A stretch of DNA of 32,459 bases from an uncultured Rickettsiales bacterium (GCA_944391075.1 CALXSG010000012.1:1-32459), one strand, 5' to 3'; shown: positions 22,967-32,162, counted from the first letter of the stretch. A program made the numbers and translations. Notes: generated by a model from the letters alone, not told the origin.

Positions 22967-23746
22967 TTATATTCTTTTAATCATTTCTTCAGCTAATTTC
23001 ATATAAGCAACAGAACCGGAACAATTAGAATCATAAATTATAGCAGGAATACCATGAGAAGGTGATTCTGACAATTTTACATTTCGTGGAATCACGGTAT
23101 TATAAACCATACCACCTAAACATTTTCTAACATCTCTCTCAACTTGTTCAGTTAATTTATTTCTTCTATCATACATGGTTAATATAATACCATTAATAGT
23201 CAATTCATCATTAAAATTATCTCTAATTCTTCCTGCTGTATCTAATAAATGTGATAGTCCTTCTAGCGCAAAAAATTCACATTGTAATGGAATAATAATA
23301 GTTGTAGAAGCTACTAATGCATTTATAGTAAGTAAACCTAGGGAAGGTGGACAATCTATAAAAATATAATCAAAATCTTGATTTAATTTAATAATTTCAT
23401 CTTTCAATCTAAATTCTCGTCTATCAGCAACAGCTAATTCAACCTCAGCACTAGCTAAATCAACAGTACATGGAATAATGGATAGATTAGGAATCTTTGT
23501 TTTATATATTATATCATTTATATTTTTTTCACCAATTAACAAATCATATACATTATGTTTTTCTCTATCTTTTAAACTTAAACCAATACCACTACCAGCA
23601 TTACTTTGTGGATCAAAGTCTATTATTAATACCTTTTTATTTAATGCAGCAAAAACAGTAGCAATATTAATAACAGTAGTTGTTTTGCCAACACCACCTT
23701 TTTGATTTACAACAGAAATAATCTTTACTTTTTTATTGTTTTCCAT
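22967..23746 (-). CDS. parA: ParA/Soj-type chromosome partition ATPase
   Basis: A Walker-type ATPase that binds DNA non-specifically and is stimulated by ParB to move origins apart. The deviant Walker A is NQKGGVGKTTT, with DFDPQSNAGSGIG and FIDCPPSLGLLTINAL as Walker A' and B. The 259-residue length and C-terminal RNVKLSESPSHGIPAI are those of chromosomal Soj/ParA. No parB follows: a gene-free stretch of about 155 bases leads to greA, and no parS site was found. It is the last gene of virB8-virB9-parA (15 bases after virB9). A plasmid-type or orphan ParA is possible, but the sequence looks chromosomal. Confidence 0.92.
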   Translation of the reverse strand: MENNKKVKIISVVNQKGGVGKTTTVINIATVFAALNKKVLIIDFDPQSNAGSGIGLSLKDREKHNVYDLLIGEKNINDIIYKTKIPNLSIIPCTVDLASAEVELAVADRREFRLKDEIIKLNQDFDYIFIDCPPSLGLLTINALVASTTIIIPLQCEFFALEGLSHLLDTAGRIRDNFNDELTINGIILTMYDRRNKLTEQVERDVRKCLGGMVYNTVIPRNVKLSESPSHGIPAIIYDSNCSGSVAYMKLAEEMIKRI

Positions 23747-23761
23747 TTACAAAACCTTTAT

Positions 23762-24529
23762 TTACATTACAGAATTGTTAAATACACATAATAATTCATT
23801 ACCATTTCTTAAAGCAAATTGAATACCAACAGCATTAATTGCTACATAATCCCCATCTATATAATAATTAACCGGAGTTTCATTGCCATAAATATCTACC
23901 AAAGAAAAATCAGGAATAACTAAATTATTATTTGGAAATTGAAAATATGTAATTTTTCCATCATCAAACACTTTAATTGGAATAATATTTTTTGCATCTC
24001 CTGCCATAGTATAATTAAAATTAATAATATCACCCCTTTCTATATTTGTTAAAGCAAAACCATCACTTACACTAATTGTATCTACACTTACCGAACTACT
24101 ATCTTTTGCTGGCATTTGTGGGTTTTTAATTCCTTCATCAGGATAGAAAAATCTAACAGAATAAATTAAATCTTCATTAGCTCTATCATCATATGCTAAG
24201 CCTGTAATTTCAAATTGATATATTCTTTTTGTGGTAATAACAGTCATATTTGTAGTAACATCAACTTGTATAGGTCTAATAAATAATCTTTTTCCTATTG
24301 GTGTAATTTTCCATGGATATGATTCACCTAATGAAATAATTTCAATATCTTCATCTGGTGCAAATTCTATAAAAGATTGAAAACCATAATGAAATTTTAA
24401 TTGAAACACTTCGTTATCATTGTAGACCAGTGTTCGAATTCTAGAATCAGTCGTCAAAGCAACTTCTTCTTCTGCAAAAGTAGAAAATGAAAATATGACA
24501 AATAATAAAAATAATATTTTTTTAAACAC
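23762..24529 (-). CDS. virB9: Type IV secretion protein VirB9
   Basis: The periplasmic subunit of the T4SS outer-membrane core complex, binding VirB7 and VirB10. A signal peptide is clear (MFKKILFLLFVIFSFSTFAEE, cut after about residue 19). DSRIRTLVYNDNEVFQLKFHYGFQSFIEF is the family N-terminal hallmark, and the C-terminal beta-sandwich has DDGKITYFQFPNN and the typical last strands. The 255-residue length is normal. It begins 2 bases after virB8. VirB10, VirB7 and the ATPases are not present in the window. Confidence 0.92.
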   Translation of the reverse strand: MFKKILFLLFVIFSFSTFAEEEVALTTDSRIRTLVYNDNEVFQLKFHYGFQSFIEFAPDEDIEIISLGESYPWKITPIGKRLFIRPIQVDVTTNMTVITTKRIYQFEITGLAYDDRANEDLIYSVRFFYPDEGIKNPQMPAKDSSSVSVDTISVSDGFALTNIERGDIINFNYTMAGDAKNIIPIKVFDDGKITYFQFPNNNLVIPDFSLVDIYGNETPVNYYIDGDYVAINAVGIQFALRNGNELLCVFNNSVM

Positions 24530-24531
24530 GT

Positions 24532-25206
24532 CTATTCTCCATAATTCTTTGTAATTTCTTGATCAGCTAAAAATTTCGTAACCTGAAAACCTAATGGGTT
24601 GATATATCTATCAGCTTGACTAAGTGTTAAATTAGCAAATCTAAATTCTATTTCAGCAATCATATCTCTATTATTAGCAAAACCTGAAACACTACCAATA
24701 TTTTTCAATCTATATCTAATAGTTGCGCTAGTAGGTGTTTGGAAAATTAAAGATTTAATAGCTACTTCAATAATTCCCCTATTTCCTATCATGGCAGCAG
24801 GACTCTGTGGATTTCTAGGATTAATAGATGCTTGTACTTGTCTAAACACTGCAGGTGTAGAAAATAAAGCTAATTTTTTATAATCATCTCTAAAAGTACC
24901 AGGATTATAACCTTGCGCAGCAGATAAAAAAGAATATATAAAATATCTTTTTAAACTAACATCAGCTGTGAAATGACTTTCTGTTAATTGTTCAACAACT
25001 GTCGGAATACCACTTTTCTCTTCAATTTCAATAACAAAAGGAACTAACGATTTAGAGGCCATTATTTGCTTCACAAAAATAACAGCTATTAAAACAGAAG
25101 ATATAGCAAGAAAAGATATCAAAAATAGAATATTCCTTTGAAAAACTATTATTTGATACTTATTAGAATACCAACTCTTTAACTTTAATTTTTGTTCCTT
25201 TGCCAT
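24532..25206 (-). CDS. virB8: Type IV secretion inner-membrane protein VirB8
   Basis: A bitopic assembly factor of the T4SS. A short cytoplasmic N-terminus with WYSNKYQIIVFQRN is followed by one membrane helix (about residues 26-48) and a periplasmic NTF2-like domain with YNPGTFRDDYKKLALFSTPAVFRQ and the late FQVTKF. The 224-residue length fits. It has its own promoter and is followed directly by virB9 and parA. This two-gene island resembles the scattered rvh T4SS genes of Rickettsiales, although in those virB8-virB11 usually stay together. Confidence 0.92.
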   Translation of the reverse strand: MAKEQKLKLKSWYSNKYQIIVFQRNILFLISFLAISSVLIAVIFVKQIMASKSLVPFVIEIEEKSGIPTVVEQLTESHFTADVSLKRYFIYSFLSAAQGYNPGTFRDDYKKLALFSTPAVFRQVQASINPRNPQSPAAMIGNRGIIEVAIKSLIFQTPTSATIRYRLKNIGSVSGFANNRDMIAEIEFRFANLTLSQADRYINPLGFQVTKFLADQEITKNYGE

Positions 25207-25241
25207 TATTTATCTAAAATATAAACTAGTTCATAAATAAT

Positions 25242-25270
25242 ATAATAATATATCATTTTTTTATTATCAA
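25242..25270 (-). promoter_or_regulatory. Promoter of virB8-virB9-parA
   Basis: TTGATA (25265-25270), a 17-base spacer and TATTAT (25242-25247), with the TTTTCTTGA context around the -35. It lies about 35 bases ahead of virB8. Confidence 0.5.
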
Positions 25271-25428
25271 GAAAAGTTTATTTTAAAAATATAATAAAAA
25301 ATAAAATAATTTTAATAATATAATTTAAATATTTTATAAATATTATTTGCTAAATAGAAATTATTTTATATAGCTTTTTAAAAAATATAATATAACATAC
25401 AAATATATTAATTAAATTATATTTTACA

Positions 25429-26442
25429 ATGATTAAAAAACTAGCAGTTGTTGGCGCAACAGGAATAAATAGTTTAGAATTTTTCTCAATTTTAGCAGAA
25501 AGAAAAATTAAAATAGACGAAATTGTAGCTTTAAGTGCAAATGAAGAAGAATATGGAAAAGAAATTAGCTATGGTTATGATGAAAGATTAAAAGTAAAAG
25601 CATTACAAGATTATGATTTTCATGGTACAGATGTGGCTGTTTTTATAATCGGAGTAGGTATAACAGAAGTTTATACAAAAAAAGCATTAGAAAGTAATTG
25701 TATAGTTATCGATTCTAGTTCTTATTGGAGAAACGATAAAGATGTTCCTTTAATTGTTCCAGAATTAAATAAAAGTGAAATTTTAAAATATAAAAACAAA
25801 AATATAATTTCATTACCTAGTGCTTCTGCTTTGCAATTAGCAATGGTACTTAAACCATTAACAATTTTAGCTGATATAAAAAGAGTTGTAGTTTCCACTT
25901 ATCAAGCTGTTTCAAGCAAAGGACAAGATGCAATGGATGAATTATTTGAACAAACAAAAAAAATTTATGAAAATGATTTCATGAAACCTGTTCTCTTCAA
26001 AAAAGAAATGCCGTTTAATTTAATACCACAAGTTGGCGAATATTCACTTAACGAAAATTATGAAGAAGAAAATTTCATAATTGATGAAACAAATAAAATT
26101 CTTAACACAAACATAAAAATTACATCAACATGTGTACAAGTCCCTGTTTTTGCTTGTTATTCTCAATCTATCAATGTAGAATTTAATGATAAAGTTGACA
26201 TTGAAGAAGTACAAGAAGTTTTGTCCGACGCTGATGGAATTTTAATTTTAGATAAACCAGCAGAATATATTTTTGCAACACCTAGGGATTGTGCTGGTAC
26301 AGAAGAAGTTTATGTTTCTAGAATTAGAAAAGATTTATCTGTTGAAAATGGTATAAATTTATGGTCAGTAGCTGATAATGTTAGAGTTGGTAAAGCATTA
26401 AATTTAGTTAATACATTACAAGAATTAGATAAAAAACTCTAA
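25429..26442 (+). CDS. Aspartate-semialdehyde-dehydrogenase homologue lacking catalytic residues
   Basis: The overall fold is Asd: N-terminal NADP-binding VGATG, IDSSSYWRNDKDVPLIVPELN (with the Arg retained), VVVSTYQAVSSKGQDAMDEL and the end WSVADNVRVGKALN. The catalytic PNCST reads PSASA, so Cys is Ala132 (codon GCT) and the preceding Asn is Ser131. The second active-site motif, normally RVPxxxxHS, reads QVPVFACYS, so the Arg is Gln237 and the general-base His is Tyr244. A thioacyl-enzyme cannot form. The frame of 337 residues is intact, suggesting a retained non-catalytic protein, as with the Usg-1 paralogues of gammaproteobacteria. If it is the only copy, the lysine/DAP pathway would be affected. 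Confidence 0.82.
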   Translation: MIKKLAVVGATGINSLEFFSILAERKIKIDEIVALSANEEEYGKEISYGYDERLKVKALQDYDFHGTDVAVFIIGVGITEVYTKKALESNCIVIDSSSYWRNDKDVPLIVPELNKSEILKYKNKNIISLPSASALQLAMVLKPLTILADIKRVVVSTYQAVSSKGQDAMDELFEQTKKIYENDFMKPVLFKKEMPFNLIPQVGEYSLNENYEEENFIIDETNKILNTNIKITSTCVQVPVFACYSQSINVEFNDKVDIEEVQEVLSDADGILILDKPAEYIFATPRDCAGTEEVYVSRIRKDLSVENGINLWSVADNVRVGKALNLVNTLQELDKKL

Positions 26443-27264
26443 TTATTTATTAATAAACAACTTAGTGAGGTTATCTTTATTTTCTTTATTTTGTAGAAAT
26501 TTCTTAACCTCACTAGCATATGGCTCACCTAATGCACTTAATAAAAAGTCATTATGTGCCATTATTTCAAAAGCATTTCTATTATTATTTACAAACGCTA
26601 ATGAAAATAGTTCAATAGCATCCTGTCTTAATAATTTATTTATCAATTCATCATAAGTGATTAAATTTTTTAATATATCATCATTGTTATGCGATATAAA
26701 ATATATTAAATATGCTTTTACATCTCTATTATTAAAATCCGTAATAAAATCGCTAAGTAATATTTTTATTAATTCATCTTTATTATTTTGAAATAGTAAA
26801 AGTATAGTTGGCATAAGTATTTGCCTTGATAAAGTTAATCTTAAATCTTTTGTCTTTATAAAAAATTCTATAAAACCAATATTCTTTTTATTTAGTGCAA
26901 TTGAATATAACATTGGACTATTATGAAAATAAGGTTTAACAGAATTAAAATATTGAGTATAAAGTTTTATAATTACATTATTCTTAGATCTATACATACA
27001 ATCTAAAATAATATTATGTTCGTCTTCATTAACTAATTTATGTAATAAAATATTATCTAAATTTAAAATATTTTCTATAGTTTTATAATCTTCATTATTA
27101 AGTGCTTTAAATAATATTTTTGATAGTTTAATATATTCTTCATCAATATCACTTCTAATTCTAGCTAAATCTCTTTTTTTACTAGGTTCTTCTAGATTTA
27201 ACTTATTTATTTTTTTATATATTTTTTTTATTTTTCTGTCTTTTAAAACACTTAATAATGACAT
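26443..27264 (-). CDS. Helical-repeat (ankyrin-like) protein of unknown function
   Basis: No family is recognised with confidence. The 273 residues are almost all helix-forming, with repeating units of paired helices about 33 residues apart (for example FKALNNEDYKTIENILNL, IALNKKNIGFIEFFIKT, FVNNNRNAFEIMAHNDF). This is reminiscent of degenerate ankyrin-type solenoids common in host-associated alphaproteobacteria. There is no signal peptide or membrane segment. Residues 1-20 are very basic. It is the last gene of pgsA-map-this gene, 7 bases after map, and its stop abuts the stop of the convergent Asd-like gene. Confidence 0.7.
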   Translation of the reverse strand: MSLLSVLKDRKIKKIYKKINKLNLEEPSKKRDLARIRSDIDEEYIKLSKILFKALNNEDYKTIENILNLDNILLHKLVNEDEHNIILDCMYRSKNNVIIKLYTQYFNSVKPYFHNSPMLYSIALNKKNIGFIEFFIKTKDLRLTLSRQILMPTILLLFQNNKDELIKILLSDFITDFNNRDVKAYLIYFISHNNDDILKNLITYDELINKLLRQDAIELFSLAFVNNNRNAFEIMAHNDFLLSALGEPYASEVKKFLQNKENKDNLTKLFINK

Positions 27265-27271
27265 AACTATT

Positions 27272-28060
27272 TTATTTATATGGAGGACAAGTATAACCTT
27301 TTGGCGATAAAGTAAAAATTTCTACTCCATCTTTTACAACAGCCATTGTATGTTCAAATTGTGCCGATAAGCTTTTATCTCTTGTTGTAGCAGTCCAGCC
27401 ATCAAGCTTACTAATAATAACATCATATTTACCAGCATTTATCATAGGTTCTATTGTAAAAATCATACCTTCTTCTAAAACTAAACCCTTACCTTTATGA
27501 CCATAATGTACTACTTGTGGTTCGTCATGAAAGACTTTTCCAACACCATGTCCACAAAAATCTCTAACAACAGAAAAGCCTTGTTTTTCAGCATGTTTTT
27601 GAATAGCAAAACCTATATCACCTAATGTATTTCCAGGCTTTACTTGTTCTATGCCTAACATTAAGCAGTCATAAGTACATTGAGTAAGCCTTTTTGCTTT
27701 TATGGATGGTTCACCGGCATAGTACATTCTACTAGTATCACCATAATAACCATCAACTATAACTGTGACATCTATATTTAAAATATCACCATTTTTTAAT
27801 TTTTTATCATAGCTCGGTATTCCATGACAAACAACATGATTTACAGAAATACATGTTGGTTTTGGATAACCATGATAACCTAATGGAGCAGCAATAGCAC
27901 CATATTCTTTAATTTTTTCATAACATAAATCATCAAGATAACCAGTAGATACACCAGGCTCAACAAAGTCTGTAATGTAGTCTAAAATTTCAGCAGCAAT
28001 TTTGCCAGCTTTCCTCATACCTTTAAAATCTTCTTCATTATATATTGGTACATTGGACAT
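27272..28060 (-). CDS. map: Methionine aminopeptidase, type I
   Basis: Removes the N-terminal Met of new proteins. The five metal ligands are visible: Asp in NIDVTVIVDG and in GDTSRMYYAG, His in CGHGVGKVFHDEP, Glu in IFTIEPMI and Glu in QFEHTMAV. The substrate-binding His is in GYHGYPKPTCISVN. The 262-residue length fits type Ia without a zinc-finger extension. It lies 11 bases after pgsA in the same operon. Confidence 0.97.
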   Translation of the reverse strand: MSNVPIYNEEDFKGMRKAGKIAAEILDYITDFVEPGVSTGYLDDLCYEKIKEYGAIAAPLGYHGYPKPTCISVNHVVCHGIPSYDKKLKNGDILNIDVTVIVDGYYGDTSRMYYAGEPSIKAKRLTQCTYDCLMLGIEQVKPGNTLGDIGFAIQKHAEKQGFSVVRDFCGHGVGKVFHDEPQVVHYGHKGKGLVLEEGMIFTIEPMINAGKYDVIISKLDGWTATTRDKSLSAQFEHTMAVVKDGVEIFTLSPKGYTCPPYK

Positions 28061-28071
28061 ATTTCATTACA

Positions 28072-28683
28072 CTAAAAATTTTTAAAACCAATTTTAAAAT
28101 ATATATAACCCGTTATTACAGTTAAAACAGCGGATATACATAAGCAAATCTCTCCAAGTTTTTGAATATAACCTTCAAAATTTATTCTAACAAATTCTTC
28201 AGCCTCCACAATATCCATTATTTCGTTATAAACATATTCAGAACCTCTACCAGCTAACAATAATGCAGTAATAGCCATCATTTGAAGAGCTGTTTTCCAT
28301 TTTGCCAATCTAGTAACAGGAACCCCAACATTTAATGTTGCTAAAAATTCCCTGAGACCAGATACCATAATTTCTCTACAAATAATAATTATAGAAGGAA
28401 TTAAGATAATTGTATTTTGTTCAGAAAAATTTACAAGCATAATTAATGAAACAGAAACTAATAATTTATCAGCAATAGGATCTAAACATTTACCAAAGTT
28501 TGATTGAACTTTGAGAGATCTAGCTAAATAACCATCAAAATAATCGGTAATACTTGCTAACATAAATAATGAAGCAACTATTATATTTGTTATTCTAGAT
28601 GGCATGTAAAAAGATACTATAATAACAGGAATTAAAATAATTCTTAAAGTTGTTAAAAGATTAGGTATCTTTTTTTTCCACAT
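28072..28683 (-). CDS. pgsA: CDP-diacylglycerol-glycerol-3-phosphate 3-phosphatidyltransferase
   Basis: Makes phosphatidylglycerol phosphate in the inner membrane. The CDP-alcohol phosphotransferase motif DX2DGX2ARX8GX3DX3D is complete as DYFDGYLARSLKVQSNFGKCLDPIADK (read in two overlapping parts: DYFDGYLAR and FGKCLDPIADK). The N-terminal NLLTTLRIILIPVIIV is the standard first helix. The 203 residues contain several membrane segments. PGP synthase is favoured over phosphatidylserine or choline-type enzymes by length and by the REIMVSGLREFLA segment. Confidence 0.93.
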   Translation of the reverse strand: MWKKKIPNLLTTLRIILIPVIIVSFYMPSRITNIIVASLFMLASITDYFDGYLARSLKVQSNFGKCLDPIADKLLVSVSLIMLVNFSEQNTIILIPSIIIICREIMVSGLREFLATLNVGVPVTRLAKWKTALQMMAITALLLAGRGSEYVYNEIMDIVEAEEFVRINFEGYIQKLGEICLCISAVLTVITGYIYFKIGFKNF

Positions 28684-28714
28684 ATATTAATTTCATTTTA
28701 TTAACATAATTAGA

Positions 28715-28742
28715 ATAATAAAATAGCTTTATTATTATTCAA
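28715..28742 (-). promoter_or_regulatory. Promoter of pgsA-map operon
   Basis: TTGAAT (28737-28742) in a TTTCTTGAAT context, a 16-base spacer and TATTAT (28715-28720), about 32 bases ahead of the pgsA start. Confidence 0.5.
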
Positions 28743-28752
28743 GAAAAATTAA

Positions 28753-30465
28753 TTACATTTTTTCAACAGTGTTTATACCTAATAAATACAAGCAAATCTC
28801 AATATATTTTCTTACTAAATATATTAAGGATAATTTTGATTTTTTATATTCTATATCGCTTTCATTATTAATAGGACAAGCAGAATAAAAACTACTAAAT
28901 TTTTTTGCTAATAAGTAAACATATTCAGCTAAAAAATTAGGAGCTCTTTTTTCATATGCGCCTGTAAATGTTTGAGAAAATCTACTCATTTCAATTAATA
29001 AATCTTTCTCTTCTTTTGTTTTAATAGTTGTAATTTTATAATCAAATTTTTCATTGTTTGCCAAGATGGAGTTAATTCTAACTAAACTATATAAAACATA
29101 AGCACCTGTTTTACCTTCAAAATTGGTAAATTGGTCCATATCAAAAATATAGCTTGATTCTCTATAATTAATTAAATCAGCGAACTTTAAACAAGCAACT
29201 GCAATTTTATCAATAGTGTCTTTATCTTTGATGGTTGATTTTTGAGAAATAATTTCAATCATTTCATTAATTAATTCTCTTAATTTTACTGTATCACCAC
29301 TTCTTGTTTTAAATGGTTTGCCATCTTTGCCATTCATAGTTCCAAAAGCAATATGCTCTGCTGTGTGTTTATCATCTAAATAACCGCTTCTTTTTGCAGA
29401 TTCAAAAACTTGTTTAAAATGTAAACCTTGTCTATAATCAACAACATAAAGCATTAAGTCGGGGTTGATTTTTGTCTTTCTGTCTAAAATTGTAGCTAAA
29501 TCACTGCTTGCATACATAACAGCACCATCACTTTTTTCAATAATTGCTGGTGGCATATCTTTATCACTTAAATCAACAATTTTTGCCCCTTGTGAAGTAG
29601 TAATAATACCTTTTTTTTCTAAATCTGGAATCATTTGTCTAATTAAATCATGTACACTACTTTCACCATTCCATAAATCAAAGTGTGTATCTAAAATTTT
29701 ATAAATACTTTTCATATCTTCAATAGATATATTCCAAAAATATTTCCATAATGTTTTATATGGTTTATAACCATCTTGTAATAATTTTGTAGTTTCTCTA
29801 ACTTTTTCAGCAAAATGTTCGTCTTCTTTATTTTTTGCACTTCCAGCTTTATAAATTTCAAGTAAATCAGCAGGTGTTAAATTTAGATCAGTAATTTTAT
29901 CTTTATCAAAACCTTCTTTAAATACTTCTACATTGGGATATTTAATTCTAATACCTTCAATAACCATACCCATAGGAGTTCCCCAATCGCCCAAATGATT
30001 ATCACCAATAACTTTATCACCGGCAAATAAAAATATTCTTCTTAAACTTTCACCAATAACAGTTGATCTTAAATGACCTACATGCATTTCTTTTGCAACA
30101 TTAGGGCTACTAAAATCAATTACAACAGTTTTTTTATCTTCTTTATTATAGCCAAGTTTATCATCTTTAAAATATGAATTTACAATTTTTAATAATTCTT
30201 CGTCTTTTAAAGTTATATTAATAAAACCAGGGCCATCAACAGAAATCTTACTAAATAAGTTTGTTTTTTCTAATTCTGGAACTATTAAATTAGCAATATC
30301 TCTTGGTGATTTTTTAAGAATTTTACATAATGGCATAGCACAGTTTGTTTGAAAATCACTTAAATCAGGTCTATCAGAATATTGAAAAAATGCATATTTT
30401 TTATCTAATTCTAATTTATCAAAAATTTTTATTAATTCATTATTTAAAATTTCTATAATATTCAT
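28753..30465 (-). CDS. argS: Arginyl-tRNA synthetase
   Basis: A class I synthetase charging tRNA-Arg. It has an N-terminal Add-1 domain (residues 1-90, with GPGFINITL), then a catalytic core with the HIGH-type motif in EMHVGHLRST and DNHLGDWGTPMGM. The KMSKS loop is reduced (FKTRSGDTVKL), as is usual for ArgRS, and a C-terminal DALR anticodon-binding domain ends the protein. An in-frame TTG at 30513 lies inside alr. The ATG at 30465 gives the normal family start MNIIEILNNELIKIF and 570 residues, and leaves 25 bases after the alr stop. It is probably co-transcribed with alr. Confidence 0.96.
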   Translation of the reverse strand: MNIIEILNNELIKIFDKLELDKKYAFFQYSDRPDLSDFQTNCAMPLCKILKKSPRDIANLIVPELEKTNLFSKISVDGPGFINITLKDEELLKIVNSYFKDDKLGYNKEDKKTVVIDFSSPNVAKEMHVGHLRSTVIGESLRRIFLFAGDKVIGDNHLGDWGTPMGMVIEGIRIKYPNVEVFKEGFDKDKITDLNLTPADLLEIYKAGSAKNKEDEHFAEKVRETTKLLQDGYKPYKTLWKYFWNISIEDMKSIYKILDTHFDLWNGESSVHDLIRQMIPDLEKKGIITTSQGAKIVDLSDKDMPPAIIEKSDGAVMYASSDLATILDRKTKINPDLMLYVVDYRQGLHFKQVFESAKRSGYLDDKHTAEHIAFGTMNGKDGKPFKTRSGDTVKLRELINEMIEIISQKSTIKDKDTIDKIAVACLKFADLINYRESSYIFDMDQFTNFEGKTGAYVLYSLVRINSILANNEKFDYKITTIKTKEEKDLLIEMSRFSQTFTGAYEKRAPNFLAEYVYLLAKKFSSFYSACPINNESDIEYKKSKLSLIYLVRKYIEICLYLLGINTVEKM

Positions 30466-30490
30466 ACTTCTACTCTGTTTTTTAATAAAA

Positions 30491-31978
30491 TTATTTAACA
30501 TTTTTTGTTTCAATTCTAAGGCTTTTGCCTAAACAATAAAATATTTCTTCCTTAGAATAATTTGTATTTTCTTCAAAAAGTTCAACTGGATAATCTTTAT
30601 TAAAAATAATAACTTTGTTTTCAATGTCAATATTATTATAATCATCATCAGTTAATTTTACAACAATTTGATCCATTGAAATTTTACCATATATTTGACA
30701 TTTTGTATATTCACCATCATTTTTTTGAATAAATACATAACATTTCTTTTTGCTAACTATTGATGATAAACCATCTAAATAACCGCCAAAGAATGTAGCA
30801 AGTTTATCTCCTTTTTTTACAGAAACTAAACCATCATAGCCAACAATACCATCTTCATCAACAATCCTTTTTTCTGTAATTTGCGAATAAAATGCTTTAT
30901 ATTTATTTTCAGCATTTTTTTCATAAACAGCTTTATATTTTGATTCACTAATCATTTCTTTATTTCTAGGTAAATTGCAAACAAAATTTTCTGGATCTAA
31001 ATAACAATTTTCTAAAAATCTTCCAATAGATTCCATAGAGGCTATTTCTAAATTATCCAAAAAAGTTTTTAAACTTAAAGATTCACCTAAAACAACAACT
31101 TCTTTGTCTATTAAAGTTTTATCTTGTGTATCTAATATAATTTTATCATTTTGTACTAATTTAATAAATATTTTTACACCATTATATAATACATAGCAAT
31201 CACCATTTCCATATTGGCTAAAAATACCATTATTAATACCAAATGGTAAATATAAATTAGTACCATCAGTTCTAATATAAGATTTTATAGATATAACATC
31301 TTTAAAACCATCAAAATAACCATATAATATTTTTCCTGGACGACAAGTATTACAAAAATCAGACAAATCAAAATTTACTATACTATCACTAGCTTCTATA
31401 CCTTTTAAAATTTCTTTTTCAGGAAAATATTTTGCAACTTTTTCAAAATTATTAATTTGTCTTTTATTGGCTTCATGCTCTACATTATCAGCACAAGCAA
31501 AATGACTCATAATCATTAAAACATTAAAATCATTTTCATCTATATATTTTCTAACTTTTTCAGTATCAGAAACTTCAAAACCATTTCTATTTAAACCCGT
31601 ATTAAATTGTAAAACAATATCTTTAATATTAGCATTTTTTGATAATTCTAACTGCCTAAAATCATTAATAACTGGTGTTAGTGAATATTTTTTAAATATT
31701 TCTTCATCGCCTTTAAATAAGCTATTTAAAACAAAAATTCTCTCCAATTCTGGAAACATTTTTCTAAGTTCAATACCTTCTTTTAATGCAAATACAAAGA
31801 ATTTTTTTTGTGGTTCTTTAATTGATAATAATGTTTTAACAACATTATAAACACCAATATTATATGCATTAGCCTTAACAACAGGAATAACATTATCACC
31901 TTGTCCTGTGATTTCTCTGACTTTTTCAAAATTATATATTAAATTATTTAAATTTATTTCTATTTTTGCCTTTTTCAT
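30491..31978 (-). CDS. alr: Alanine racemase with an apparent duplicated C-terminal beta domain
   Basis: A PLP enzyme making D-Ala for peptidoglycan. The barrel domain (residues 1-225) has the PLP Lys35 in VVKANAYN, then LNRNGFE, MSHFACADN and CRPGKILYG. At 495 residues it is 110-130 longer than usual. Residues about 240-325 (LYLPFGINNGIFSQYGNGDCYVLYNG..., QNDKIILDT, KEVVVLGE) read like a degenerate Alr beta domain. After a linker, a second and better-conserved beta domain follows (about 360-490) with Tyr381 in GIVGYDGLV as the likely catalytic Tyr, and GKISMDQIVVKLTD. Both copies can be matched to one canonical domain. It is the first gene before argS. Confidence 0.88.
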   Translation of the reverse strand: MKKAKIEINLNNLIYNFEKVREITGQGDNVIPVVKANAYNIGVYNVVKTLLSIKEPQKKFFVFALKEGIELRKMFPELERIFVLNSLFKGDEEIFKKYSLTPVINDFRQLELSKNANIKDIVLQFNTGLNRNGFEVSDTEKVRKYIDENDFNVLMIMSHFACADNVEHEANKRQINNFEKVAKYFPEKEILKGIEASDSIVNFDLSDFCNTCRPGKILYGYFDGFKDVISIKSYIRTDGTNLYLPFGINNGIFSQYGNGDCYVLYNGVKIFIKLVQNDKIILDTQDKTLIDKEVVVLGESLSLKTFLDNLEIASMESIGRFLENCYLDPENFVCNLPRNKEMISESKYKAVYEKNAENKYKAFYSQITEKRIVDEDGIVGYDGLVSVKKGDKLATFFGGYLDGLSSIVSKKKCYVFIQKNDGEYTKCQIYGKISMDQIVVKLTDDDYNNIDIENKVIIFNKDYPVELFEENTNYSKEEIFYCLGKSLRIETKNVK

Positions 31979-32012
31979 TTGACAATATATTTAACCTCAA
32001 CAATTTAGTATT

Positions 32013-32037
32013 ATTATACCAATTTTATTATTTTCAA
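32013..32037 (-). promoter_or_regulatory. Promoter of alr-argS
   Basis: A perfect TATAAT (32013-32018) with TG just before it (extended -10). TTGAAA (32032-32037) is only 13 bases upstream; TTCTTG, two bases further, gives a 16-base spacing. The alr start follows about 35 bases later. Confidence 0.5.
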
Positions 32038-32162
32038 GAAAATTATGATAAGTATTTTTTTGCAAAATATTGTTTATTCATTAATATAAAGTATAATAAG
32101 AAATGTATTTATATATATTATAAAAGTAAGGATTTTAAATACTAAAAAATTTGAAAAATAAA

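Noticed and set aside
30466..30513. TTG start giving ArgRS an extra 16 residues overlapping alr
   Set aside because: The ATG at 30465 matches the normal ArgRS start and avoids the overlap.
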